Shown one piece after another: positions 20,464 to 33,475 of a stretch of 64,000 nucleotides of DNA (positions are counted from its first letter, which is position 1; each line of letters begins with the position of its first letter). The notes beneath the pieces are model-generated. The model was given only the letters and a program-made list of their open reading frames with translations, did not search any database and had not been told where the DNA came from. The stretch comes from Pseudomonadota bacterium. Its GTDB lineage: Bacteria; Pseudomonadota; Gammaproteobacteria; Burkholderiales; Rhodocyclaceae. The stretch lies in assembly GCA_018261895.1 (NCBI GenBank), contig JAGTRT010000038.1:1-64000 (forward strand), in the 5' to 3' direction. The position numbers were made by a program, and so were the translations under genes.

Positions 20464-21008
20464 GCATCGTCCCTTGCGGCATAAATGGCTGGCAGATTGC
20501 GCCAGGCGCCACCGGCATCCATGCCGAAGCCGAAGACGAAGCGGTCGGGTACGGTCAGGCCGATAAAGTCGGCGGTGACCGGCTTGGTCTTGCCGTTGAG
20601 CTTGTCGGCGAAGACGGCTGTCAGGACCTCTTCCGCGCCCATGCGACGCAGGCTTTCCTTGACCGCAGCGAGGGTCACGCCCTCATCGAGGATGTCGTCG
20701 ACGACCAGGACGGAACGCCCCTTGACCGAGGTCCACGGCGCGGAACGCCAGGAGATCTTGCCGCCCTGCGTTTCCGGGCCGTAGCGGGTGGCGTGCAGGT
20801 AGTCGAAGTCGAGCGGAAAATCGAGTTTGGTCAGCAGGTGGCCGCAGAACACCACCCCGCCCTTCATGACACAGAGCACGAGCGGATATTTGTCGGCGAG
20901 GCGGGCGCGAATCGCGGCCGCCATGCCATCCACGGCTTCCTGAACGACGGTTTCGCTGTGAATGATTTCCGCGTTGGCCAGCATGGCCCTGGCTTTTTGT
21001 TCGTCCAT
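20460..21008 (-). CDS. hpt: hypoxanthine-guanine phosphoribosyltransferase
   Basis: A 182-aa type I PRTase salvaging hypoxanthine and guanine with PRPP. The PRPP motif VLVVDDILDEGVTL is intact, and the C-terminal DRFVFGFGMD segment is the purine-binding region. It directly follows galU with no gap. Confidence 0.93.
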   Translation of the reverse strand: MDEQKARAMLANAEIIHSETVVQEAVDGMAAAIRARLADKYPLVLCVMKGGVVFCGHLLTKLDFPLDFDYLHATRYGPETQGGKISWRSAPWTSVKGRSVLVVDDILDEGVTLAAVKESLRRMGAEEVLTAVFADKLNGKTKPVTADFIGLTVPDRFVFGFGMDAGGAWRNLPAIYAARDDA

Positions 21009-25245
<4,237 letters not shown>

Positions 25246-28200
25246 TTAAGCCGCATCCCTCATTTTCAAGGCTTCCTGAATGTCCACTTCCACCACGCGC
25301 GACACGCCGCTTTCCTGCATGGTGACGCCGACCAGCTGTTCGGCCATTTCCATCGCGATTTTATTATGGGAAATGAACAGGAACTGCGTTGCGCCTGACA
25401 TTTTCTTGACCATTTCGCAGAAGCGCTCGGTATTGCTGTCGTCCAGCGGCGCATCGACCTCGTCGAGCAGGCAGAACGGCGCCGGGTTGAGCTGGAACAT
25501 CGAGAAGACCAGCGCGATGGCGGTCAGCGCCTTTTCACCACCCGACAGCAGGTGGATGGTCGAATTCTTCTTGCCCGGCGGCTGGGCGATGACCTGCACG
25601 CCGGCGTCGAGGATTTCGTCGCCGGTCATGACCAGCTCGGCGCGCCCGCCCCCGAACAGTTCCGGGAAAAGCTTGCCGAAATGGCCGTTGACCGTGTCGA
25701 AGGTGCTTTGCAGCAGGTCGCGCGTTTCGCGGTCGATGCGGCGGATGGCGTTTTCCAGCGTTTCCATGGCCTCGGTCAGGTCGGCCGCCTGCATGTCGAG
25801 GTAGCCCTTGCGCTCGGTGGCTGTTTCGAGCTCCTGCAGCGCTGCCATGTTGACGGCGCCGAGTTCGGCGATGGCGTTGGTCAGGCGGGTGATTTCGCCC
25901 TGCAAGGCCGGCGGCCGGGCGGTGCCCAGCTCGGCCTGCAGCGCCTCTTCGTTGGCGCCGGCTTCGAGCAGTTGCATGGCGAACTGCTCGGCGTTGAGCG
26001 CCGCCGCCTGCTCTTTCAATTTGAGATCGCCGATGCGGGCACGCAGCGGTTCCAGCCCCTGCTCGATGCGCAGACGTTGTTCCTCGAACCCGCGCAGCGC
26101 GTTGGTTGCCGCTTCAAGCGCATCGCGCTTCTCGGCCAGCGCTTTCTCAGCCACCTGACGCGCTTCGAGCGCCGCCTGCAGCGCGCCTTCCATGACATCC
26201 GGCGGCGCCGCCTCGACCTGCTCGGCACACTGGGCGCGATCCTTCTCGATGCGGTTGAGTTCGCGCTGGGCCATGGCCTGCTGGGCGAAAACGTCCTGCA
26301 GCTTGCCCTCGCATTCGCGCAGCGAGAACTGAGCTTCGCGCAGGGCGCGGTCGAAATCGGCGTTGCGCTCGCGCTCGGCGCGCACGGCGCGTTCGCATTC
26401 GTCGAGCCGTGTTTGCGCGCCATGGACCAGCACGCGGATGCGGCTCAGCCCGTCGCGGATTTCCTCGATGCGCTCGTCGGCGGCCATTTCGCGCTCGCGC
26501 TCGCCCTCTTCTTCCTCGGCCAGTTCGGCCAGTTGTTCCTGCAGGCGCTCCGCACTTCCATCTGCACGGCATGCACGCGCTGCTGGCGGTCGGTGACGTA
26601 CTGGCGGATTTCATCCATTTCCGCCTGCTTGTCCTCGACCTGCTCGTCGAACATGACCAGCTGCTCGCGGATGGCGTCGGCCTTTTCCTCGGCCATGGCG
26701 ATCCCGTCGCCGAGCGCCTCAATCTCGCGCTGGCGTTCGAGCAGGCCGTGTTCGCCTTGATCCGGCGCGAAGAAGGTGACGCTCGCTGCACTGACCAGGT
26801 CGCCGCCGCGCGTCACGATGACCGCCCCCGGCGGCAGCTCGGCCCGCTTGGCCAAGGCGTCGGCCAGCGTTTCCGCCGTGCGCACCTGGCCCAGCCAGTC
26901 GTCGAGCACGGTCTGGATCGCCGGATCGTCGCTGCGCACGTGCGCCGAGAGCGATTCGACGGTCAACCGGAAATTTTGCCCAAAATTGAAATCGCCCGGC
27001 AGCATGACGCTGAGCCGCGCTTCCGGCCGGTCGTGCAGCCAGGCGTCGAGCTTGGCCGGATCGCTGCAGGCGATGGCGCTCAGCCGCTCGCGCAGCACGG
27101 CTTCGACCGCCTCTTCCCAGCCGGCCTCGACGTGAATCTTCTGCCACAGCGGCGGCGCGTTTTCGAGGTCGTGGCGACGCAGCCATTCCGGCAACTTGCC
27201 GCTCTGCTGGGTGCGCGCCTGCATCTGCTCAAGCGCCGCCCGGCGGGCCTGACCGGCGGCCAGTTCGCGCTCGATGCGCTGCAGTTCGGCCTGCGCTTCC
27301 TTGCGCCGGGCCTCGACCTGCGGCATTTCCTGCTGCAACTGTTGCAACTGATCCTGATCGCCGGCCAGTTCCTCGCGCAGCAGGCTGAGTTCTTCTTCCT
27401 TCTCGGCCAAGTCCATTTCGTCCGGCGCGTCGTTGCCACCGGTTTCCTCGCGCAGACGCTCGCGGCGCAGCGTGATGGCCTGCAGCGCGCGCTGGGCGTG
27501 CGCCTTGTTGGTCAGTTCGACTTCGAGCTTCTGCTCGCCATTGGTCGTGCGCGTCTTGAGGCGCTGCAGTTCTTCCTGCGCCTGCGTGTGGTCTTCCTCG
27601 ACCTGCGGCGCGATATTCATGTGCTCGTGCAGCTTGGCCTCGGCCTCTTCGACGCGCAGCTTGGTGATCTCCTGCGTCTCTTCCCACTTCAGCCGGTCTT
27701 CAGTCAGCTTCTCGGCCGTCTCGCTCCAGTGCTTGAGCTCGTCCTCAAGCTGCGTCAGGCGCGCTTCCAACTGGCTGCGCGATTCGCGGCGATGGCGGAT
27801 TTCCGCTTCCAGCCGGGCGACTTCGGCGTTGGCGGCGTACATGTCGCTCTGCGCGTTGTGCAGCGCGTCGCCGGCGGCGAAGTGCGCTTCGCGGGTCTCC
27901 TCGGCGCGCGCCTCGGTTTCGCGCAGCGCGGCGTTCTGCGCTTCAAGATCGGTCGTCGCGCGCTCGACGTCGAGCGACAGCTTTTGCCGCTCGGCCTCAG
28001 CCTCGCGCTTTTTCAGCAGCCACAACACCTGCTGGCGCTGGACCAATTGTTCGTTGAGCGCCTGATAGCGCCGCGCCACTTCGGCCTGGACTTCCAGCCG
28101 CTCCATCTGGTTGCCGAGTTCCTGGCGGATGTCCTCGACGCGCAGCAGGTTTTCGCGGGTGTCTTCGAGGCGGCCGTTCGTTTCCTTGCGCCGTTCCTTG

Positions 28201-28718
28201 TAGCGCGTGACGCCCGCCGCTTCCTCCAGAAACACCCGCAGATCGTCCGGCCGCGCCTCGATGATGCGCGAGATCATGCCCTGGCCGATGATGGCGTAGG
28301 CACGCGGGCCGAGACCGGTGCCGAGGAAGAGATCGGTGATGTCCTTGCGGCGGACCTTCAGGTTGTTGATGAAGTAGTCCGACTGCCCCTGCCGCGTCAG
28401 CGTGCGCTTGACCGACAGTTCGGTGTATTGCGACCACTGGCCGAGCGCCCGGCCCATGGTGTTCTCGAAAATCAGCTCGACGGACGCCCGCGACACCGGC
28501 TTGCGGTTCGACGAGCCGTTGAAGATGACGTCCATCATCGATTCGCCGCGCAGCTCCGACGCCTTCGACTCGCCCAGCACCCAGCGCACGGCATCCATGA
28601 TGTTGGATTTGCCGCAGCCGTTGGGGCCGACGACGCCGACCAGCTGGCCGGGAACAGCGACGGCAGTCGGATCGACGAAGGATTTGAAACCGGAGAGTTT
28701 GAGCTTGGTTAAACGCAT
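25246..28718 (-). pseudogene. smc: chromosome segregation SMC ATPase, one-base frameshift
   Basis: SMC condensin subunit, expected to work with ScpAB in chromosome compaction. The N-terminal part (start ATG 28718) has the Walker A loop GPNGCGKSN at 31-39 and long coiled coils. The C-terminal part (25246 to about 26550) has the signature [11 protein letters not shown] and Walker [13 protein letters not shown]. The two halves are in different frames: near 26551 the minus strand reads ATGGAAGTGCGGAGCGCC, and one extra base after GTGCG would restore MEVRERLQEQ and a 1157-aa protein. As written, translation ends at 26445 after about 757 residues. Either a real mutation or an assembly error; smc loss is usually costly, which favours the latter. 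Repeat copy 5 encodes residues about 576-587 in the hinge region. Confidence 0.9.
26958..26992 (-). repeat. CCGGTTGACCGT-family repeat, copy 5 (inside smc)
   Basis: An almost complete family match whose only clear change is in the central run (AAAATTT in place of the T-run). It is read in smc as FNFGQNFRLTVE, in the poorly conserved hinge. The right flank continues GAATCG, like copy 7. Confidence 0.85.
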
Positions 28719-28740
28719 GCGTGATTCCGGCAGGGCCAAT

Positions 28741-28768
28741 GCCCCCGCCATGTTGGGGGCCGTATAAT
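28741..28768. promoter_or_regulatory. possible divergent promoter with hairpin
   Basis: The 94-base gap between smc and the deaminase contains GCCCCC/GGGGGC (28741-28746 with 28755-28760) and a TATAAT at 28763-28768 on the plus strand. No good -35 element is visible at the right distance. Confidence 0.3.
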
Positions 28769-28812
28769 ACCACCGACTATTTGATCGCCCGGCCCTCAGG
28801 AAGGATCGCCAG

Positions 28813-29283
28813 ATGACGGATGACCAGTTTCTCGCCCGCGCCATCGAACTGGCCCGGCAAGGCAGCGAAAGCGGCGAAGGCGGCCCGTTCGGCGCCGTCA
28901 TCGTCCGCGACGGCCAGATCATCGCCGAAGGCTGGAATCGCGTCGTCGCCAGCCACGACCCCACGGCCCACGCCGAAATCAGCGCCATCCGCACCGCCTG
29001 CGCCGGCGCCGGCAGCTTCCACCTGCATGGCTGCACCCTCTACGCCTCGAGCGAACCCTGCCCGATGTGCCTCTCCGCCGCCTACTGGGCGCGCATCGAC
29101 CGCATCGTCTTCGCCAACAGCCGCGCCGAAGCCGCCGCCATCGGCTTCTGCGACGACGAGCTGTACAGCGAACTGAACCGCCATTTCTCGGCGCGCAGCA
29201 TCGTCATGGTGCACCACCCCCTGCCCGGCGCCCTCGAACCCATGGAACGCTGGGCCGCCAATCCCGGTCGAACCCCCTATTGA
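28813..29283 (+). CDS. guanine deaminase-like nucleoside/base deaminase
   Basis: A 156-aa zinc deaminase of the cytidine-deaminase fold. The catalytic HAE is at residues 53-55 and the zinc motif PCPMC at 82-86. The EGGPFGAVIV start and an aromatic C-terminus (ERWAANPGRTPY) resemble the small GuaD guanine deaminases rather than the tRNA deaminase TadA. Substrate guanine is inference. It runs divergently from smc, with GGAAGGAT upstream of the ATG. Confidence 0.8.
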   Translation: MTDDQFLARAIELARQGSESGEGGPFGAVIVRDGQIIAEGWNRVVASHDPTAHAEISAIRTACAGAGSFHLHGCTLYASSEPCPMCLSAAYWARIDRIVFANSRAEAAAIGFCDDELYSELNRHFSARSIVMVHHPLPGALEPMERWAANPGRTPY

Positions 29284-29296
29284 ACGGAGGGCCGCC

Positions 29297-29614
29297 ATGG
29301 ACATTTCCACCATCCCGCAACGCGCCGAAACCCTGCAGATCCTCCGCCTGATGGGCTCGTTCGAACCCATCCTCATGCTCACCGGCGACGACGAAGGCTA
29401 CGGCTCCCGCTGGACACTCTCCGGCCAACAAGTCCAACCCGCCATCGCCCGCTTCCTCATGGACTGCGGTTTCATCGCCGACGCCGGCAAAACCGAATTC
29501 GGCGCCATCAAGCTCATGCTCACCGAAAAAGGCAAGGAATTCCGCGAAAAAGGCCTGGCCTGGTGGGCCGAACTGAATTTTCTGGAAAAGCTGAAGATTA
29601 CGGTGTTCGGGTAG
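29297..29614 (+). CDS. conserved hypothetical, 105 aa
   Basis: I do not recognise this protein. It starts 13 bases after the deaminase and is preceded by ACGGAGGG, so it is a real gene of the same operon. It is a single soluble alpha/beta domain; the middle (VQPAIARFLMDCGFIADAGKTEFG, broken here by the many hydrophobic positions) and the end (LTEKGKEFREKG) look like a winged-helix fold with a terminal helix. Its composition matches the deaminase. Confidence 0.65.
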   Translation: MDISTIPQRAETLQILRLMGSFEPILMLTGDDEGYGSRWTLSGQQVQPAIARFLMDCGFIADAGKTEFGAIKLMLTEKGKEFREKGLAWWAELNFLEKLKITVFG

Positions 29615-30081
29615 GCAGCAAACGACCCAATCCCGACTTTCGGACCTTTGAGCTTCGAATGGCGGGTTTCGGATTGCTACTGTCGTTCAGGGCAAGTGCC
29701 AAATGCGAACTGCTCGGCCTTTGCTGCCCTTGAATTGGGTTCCAATAATAGGCGGCAATTTGGCAGTTTTCCGCCATTCAGCCTTGGCAAGCCATCCGTG
29801 CCAACATTCTTGGTCGGCGATGCCGCGGACTACTAGGCTCTCAGTGATTAGGTCAGTCATGCCGTACTTGAGGTAGCTCGAGCCGCCGCTTAGGCTAGGG
29901 CTTGGGTATGAGCTGCGTTGTATGGCCAAATTTCATGCCAAAAAAGTTCCGGCCTAGCGGCCTTGGCAAGCTGAGTGGTTAAAATGGGACCAATCTATCG
30001 TTTGTCATAGCAACTGTAAATCCCGGTTGCCTCGAAGTTTTGCAAAACGCCCCTCCGCCAAGAAAGGGAGCAATACGTCTT
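29615..30081. other. gene-free, lower-GC stretch before the membrane protein gene
   Basis: No convincing gene in these 467 bases. GC drops relative to the deaminase gene, marking the left border of a likely acquired segment that extends to about 32600. An 11-base direct repeat CCTTGGCAAGC occurs at 29782 and 29961. An 80-codon open frame on the minus strand (29687-29929) lacks a ribosome binding site and any recognisable feature. Confidence 0.5.
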
Positions 30082-32331
30082 ATGGAACCTGTGCCGCACC
30101 AAACGCCCAAGGAACAAGTCAAGCAACGCTTACGCCGCGCCTACTATGAGTGGCAAAACAGAGCAATGGGCTTGTGGTTTAGAGGTTGGCCAGCACTTCT
30201 TTTTATTTTTGGCATTTGCTTGGCCGTTATCGGCTATTGGGCGGTCGGGCCGGCGTTGCAGGCTGAAATTGGTGAGCTAGACAAAGACCGGCTGACGGCA
30301 GTGGAGACACTTCTGGTTACGGTTGGAGGTTCTCTTATAGGTGCCACCGCCATCGTCTCGGCGATGGTCGTTTACGCATTGCAGGTCAATGTCGAGCGTA
30401 TGCCTCATGCACTGTTCAGGCGGCTTAGCAGCGACTTACGTTTGATGCTGGCGTTTGTAGGAACGGTTCTGCTGGCGTGCCTCATCGCGTCGTTGGCGAT
30501 GGTTGTGACTCAAAACGAAGTAGTTTTGCCGCTGTTTACTGCGCTTTGGTCTCTGATTCTGGTGCTTATCCTTTTCGGCTACGCGTACCGTCGCACGTTA
30601 GATTTGGTAAATCCGAGCTTTCAGCTCAATTACATCGTCAAACGGGCACAGCAAGACTTGGCGCGGTGGGAGAAGTTTGCCGACAAGGCCTTGCCGGCGG
30701 TGGCTCAACCCAAAGCTGCCGAGGACCGTCCCGGTAGCACCTTTGATGCCCCCCGGCTGAAGCTACTTCTACAGTTCCCTCAATGGACAGGCAGTGCCGA
30801 TGAATCGTTGTTTTATGCGGCTAGCCTGGCTAGCCATTACGCAAGCAAGGGCGACTTCGGTGTCGTAAATGCGGCCTACTCCGCCATCCTCGCAATTCAT
30901 GCCAGCTATCTACGCGCAAAAGGTAATACGTTTGTAGCGGCGAACGGCTTTATGGATAGCCCACTAATTGGCGATTCGTTTATTAGCGGCACGCTTGAGT
31001 CCTTGAGACAAACGCATCGCGAAGCCATTACGCAGGGCAACGAAAGATACATGCTCGCCAATCTGCAAGTGCTGGCCAAACTGGCCGAGTTGTACTTGCG
31101 CATCGACTATGGGTCCTCCGGGACAAATAAGACGCATGCCAACCTAGCGGCTCATTACTTGGCGGGGGCTATCAAAGAGGTCCTTCCCCATAATCGGCCA
31201 GATATTCTCATGCAGGGTGTCCGATTGCTCAGCCATCATGCTCAATGCTGCATCGCATTCGGTGGGCCGGACCATCTTCCGGAATTGACGCAGCGAATCG
31301 CTGAAATTGCGCTCGTGGGTATTGTCCGAGAAGACCACTTCCCAGTCACCGTGTGTGCCATGGAAGAACTCGGGAAACTGTCGCTGGCCCTGCTGACGGC
31401 GATGCAAAAATATGACCTGAGATTTCCATTGCATGAGTTGCGTGACGATATCCATAACGTAGCGCTCTTGCTGATTAAGAACACCAAGGATAGCGCTCTC
31501 GGTAATAGGCATAGTCAGGCGTTAGCGGGCTATTACTCGGCTCAATCCGGATTTCTCGCCATGCTGGAAGAGTTAGCAAACCAGTTGCTCCAGGCCGAGG
31601 CGGACAACAAGCACGCGCAACAAATTATTCGAAACATTCGTGAATGGTGTGACCAGCTATATCTGACCCAAAAGGACCTTCTGATTACAGCAGTCGAAGC
31701 ACAATCGCCATTTGTATCAGACATGGTTTTCTGGATTACACACGTCACGGAGATATTGGCGGCGCTGTCCGCTGCGCCTGCTTGTAATGGCCATAATCGT
31801 GAGAATTTGGAGAAGGACGCGACGCGGCTGTTGTGCGTGCTTTCATGGCTCCCTGACGACAAGGATAGCGTTGCCCGCCTGGCTCCCTATCAGGTTCACG
31901 AACGGCTATTCGAATGCGCAATGCACCTCTACGGCCACGGATGCTTCAATGTTGCCAAACGAGCAGCATCGTTGCTGTTGTCTTGGGCGTTTCGTGCGGG
32001 GCGTTATCAAAATGGGTGGGGCACACTTGAGCATGCGATGTACTGCGTCGCGGTGCTAAGCCTACGTCCAGAGCTTCAGGCCGCGGTTTCGCACGACCAA
32101 ATTCAAGAGATGATGGAAAAATACCCTGTGCCACAGGAAATTTTGGACAGAACGGCTCAAGACATCCGTAGCAAGGCCGAATCCCCCTTCCAATCCCGCA
32201 TGCTTCCTGGGATTGAGCATGAATTGTCACAGGAGGACCCTGAGACGCTCGTAAGCGTGCTTACGAGGATTGCCAATCTGCTATCTCCGCATACGGCAAA
32301 TGACCCAGTCCCTTCAAGGTTTGGCCATTGA
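30082..32331 (+). CDS. multi-pass membrane protein with large helical cytoplasmic domain
   Basis: A 749-aa protein of unknown function. Four hydrophobic segments are predicted at about 36-56, 78-101, 120-143 and 148-168; the arrangement resembles DUF2254-type membrane proteins, but I see no firm family signature. Residues about 185-749 are soluble and almost entirely helical, with repeated Leu/Ala-rich helices that could form a TPR- or HEAT-like scaffold. I prefer the ATG at 30082 (AAGGGAG about 12 bases upstream) to an in-frame TTG at 30040. Codon use and lower GC differ from the flanking genes, suggesting horizontal transfer. Confidence 0.75.
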   Translation: MEPVPHQTPKEQVKQRLRRAYYEWQNRAMGLWFRGWPALLFIFGICLAVIGYWAVGPALQAEIGELDKDRLTAVETLLVTVGGSLIGATAIVSAMVVYALQVNVERMPHALFRRLSSDLRLMLAFVGTVLLACLIASLAMVVTQNEVVLPLFTALWSLILVLILFGYAYRRTLDLVNPSFQLNYIVKRAQQDLARWEKFADKALPAVAQPKAAEDRPGSTFDAPRLKLLLQFPQWTGSADESLFYAASLASHYASKGDFGVVNAAYSAILAIHASYLRAKGNTFVAANGFMDSPLIGDSFISGTLESLRQTHREAITQGNERYMLANLQVLAKLAELYLRIDYGSSGTNKTHANLAAHYLAGAIKEVLPHNRPDILMQGVRLLSHHAQCCIAFGGPDHLPELTQRIAEIALVGIVREDHFPVTVCAMEELGKLSLALLTAMQKYDLRFPLHELRDDIHNVALLLIKNTKDSALGNRHSQALAGYYSAQSGFLAMLEELANQLLQAEADNKHAQQIIRNIREWCDQLYLTQKDLLITAVEAQSPFVSDMVFWITHVTEILAALSAAPACNGHNRENLEKDATRLLCVLSWLPDDKDSVARLAPYQVHERLFECAMHLYGHGCFNVAKRAASLLLSWAFRAGRYQNGWGTLEHAMYCVAVLSLRPELQAAVSHDQIQEMMEKYPVPQEILDRTAQDIRSKAESPFQSRMLPGIEHELSQEDPETLVSVLTRIANLLSPHTANDPVPSRFGH

Positions 32332-32614
32332 ACGGCTGCGTTGGCCGACGAGCTGAACTAGGCACATCAGGCAGTTTTCGGGGTTGAGCTGCCGTTCGAA
32401 TGACCTCAATTCCAAATTGGTGACGGTCCGGTTGTGGCCGACTGTTGCCTCTTGCATCAACGGGAACGCGATTTCGGCACTCGGCGTAACCGCAGAGCGG
32501 AATTCCCGGAAATTCTGTCAAAACTTCCCGATTCAGATTTCCACGGTCTACCGGAAAAAACTGCCAAATTTGAAATGCCTTCGGCTGGGCGACGGCCCCG
32601 CTCTCGGAAATGCG
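32332..32614. other. gene-free stretch with repeat copy 6
   Basis: About 280 bases between the membrane protein and the convergent SDR gene. Apart from the repeat at 32543-32576 I see no gene, promoter or clear terminator here. Confidence 0.5.
32543..32576 (-). repeat. CCGGTTGACCGT-family repeat, copy 6
   Basis: Matches the family with GTAGACC in place of GTTGACC, the same change as copy 4, and one or two changes in the left half. It lies 38 bases beyond the stop of the SDR gene, in the same orientation as copy 7 on the other side of that gene. Confidence 0.85.
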
Positions 32615-33298
32615 CTAGCGCCCCACCCAGCCGCCGCACACAGGGAAGACCTGCCCGACAAAGCAGTTGGCGGCGTCGCTGCAGAGGTAGGCGGCGAATT
32701 CGGCATCTTCGTTGGCCGAGACGAGCCGGCCCAGGGGGACTTCGCGTTTCAGGCGGTCCTGAAACCGGGGGTTGGCCTGGACATCCGCCGGGAAATAAGT
32801 CGGGTTGTCGACGAAATTCTGGGCGATGGCGTTGACCTGGATGTTGTGCGGCGCCAGTTCGACGCCGACGGCCTGGACAAAGGCCAGTTGCGCGCCCCGG
32901 GCGGCGCTGTAGGTCGAGGCGCGCTTCATGCCGCGCAGCGCCGATGCGCTGCCCATGACCAGGATCTTGCCGCTGCGGCGTTCGATCATTTGCGGCGCGA
33001 CAGCACGCACCAGCCGGGGCAGCGGCGCGACGAGGGCGTTGAAGACGGCGCTCCATTCGTCTTCATCGACCTGCTCCACCGGGGTACTGGGCGCCATGAT
33101 CGAGAGGTTGGCGATCAGCACATCGACCGGCCCGACCTCGGCGACGAGGGCGGCCGGTTCTTCCGGCGCGAGCAGGGGCAGCACGCTTTCGATGACGGTG
33201 GCGCCGTGCGCCTTCATCACCGTGCAGAGGAAGGGCCCCATGAAGGCATCGGCGTGGGTGATGAGGACACGTTTTCCCTTGAGATTCTGGTCTGGCAT
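32615..33298 (-). CDS. halohydrin dehalogenase-like SDR protein
   Basis: A 227-aa Rossmann-fold SDR whose active site is not that of a dehydrogenase. The usual glycine-rich cofactor loop is replaced by THADAFMG, fitting T-x4-F-x-G (Thr14, Phe19, Gly21). The catalytic triad is Ser117, Tyr130 and Arg134, fitting S-x12-Y-x3-R, with Arg where SDRs carry Lys. These two patterns are, from memory, the published signatures of halohydrin dehalogenases, which turn vicinal halohydrins into epoxides without NAD(P). The NFVDNPTYFP segment (161-170) sits where HheC has its halide-site loop. Function is inferred; activity is untested. The gene stands alone between two same-orientation repeat copies. Confidence 0.8.
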   Translation of the reverse strand: MPDQNLKGKRVLITHADAFMGPFLCTVMKAHGATVIESVLPLLAPEEPAALVAEVGPVDVLIANLSIMAPSTPVEQVDEDEWSAVFNALVAPLPRLVRAVAPQMIERRSGKILVMGSASALRGMKRASTYSAARGAQLAFVQAVGVELAPHNIQVNAIAQNFVDNPTYFPADVQANPRFQDRLKREVPLGRLVSANEDAEFAAYLCSDAANCFVGQVFPVCGGWVGR

Positions 33299-33366
33299 GT
33301 TTTTCCCTCCGAAAAAGTCCGGTCATAGTCATGGACAGGCGACGCCAGCGCAAGTTTAGCGATTCC

Positions 33367-33400
33367 ACGGTCAACCGGAAAAAAGGGCCAAAATTGAAAT
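33367..33400 (-). repeat. CCGGTTGACCGT-family repeat, copy 7
   Basis: A near-perfect member 68 bases upstream of the SDR start, in the divergent gap before the symporter gene. The right flank continues GGAATCG. Confidence 0.9.
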
Positions 33401-33475
33401 GTGCGCGCTGACCGTCCCGGCCGAAAACCTGGGCAATGCCGCTAGAATGGCGCTGCCTGAACTTCACGCATCCCG

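Noticed and set aside
25688-25696. TTGACCGTG in the C-terminal part of smc as a repeat copy
   Set aside because: Again only the core matches and it encodes a conserved SMC segment.
26445-26560. Programmed frameshift in smc
   Set aside because: No slippery heptamer or downstream structure is visible and SMC proteins are not known to need one; mutation or assembly error is simpler.
29687-29929. An 80-codon minus-strand open frame in the low-GC gap
   Set aside because: No ribosome binding site, no recognisable fold, no linked gene; kept only as a note in the gap entry.
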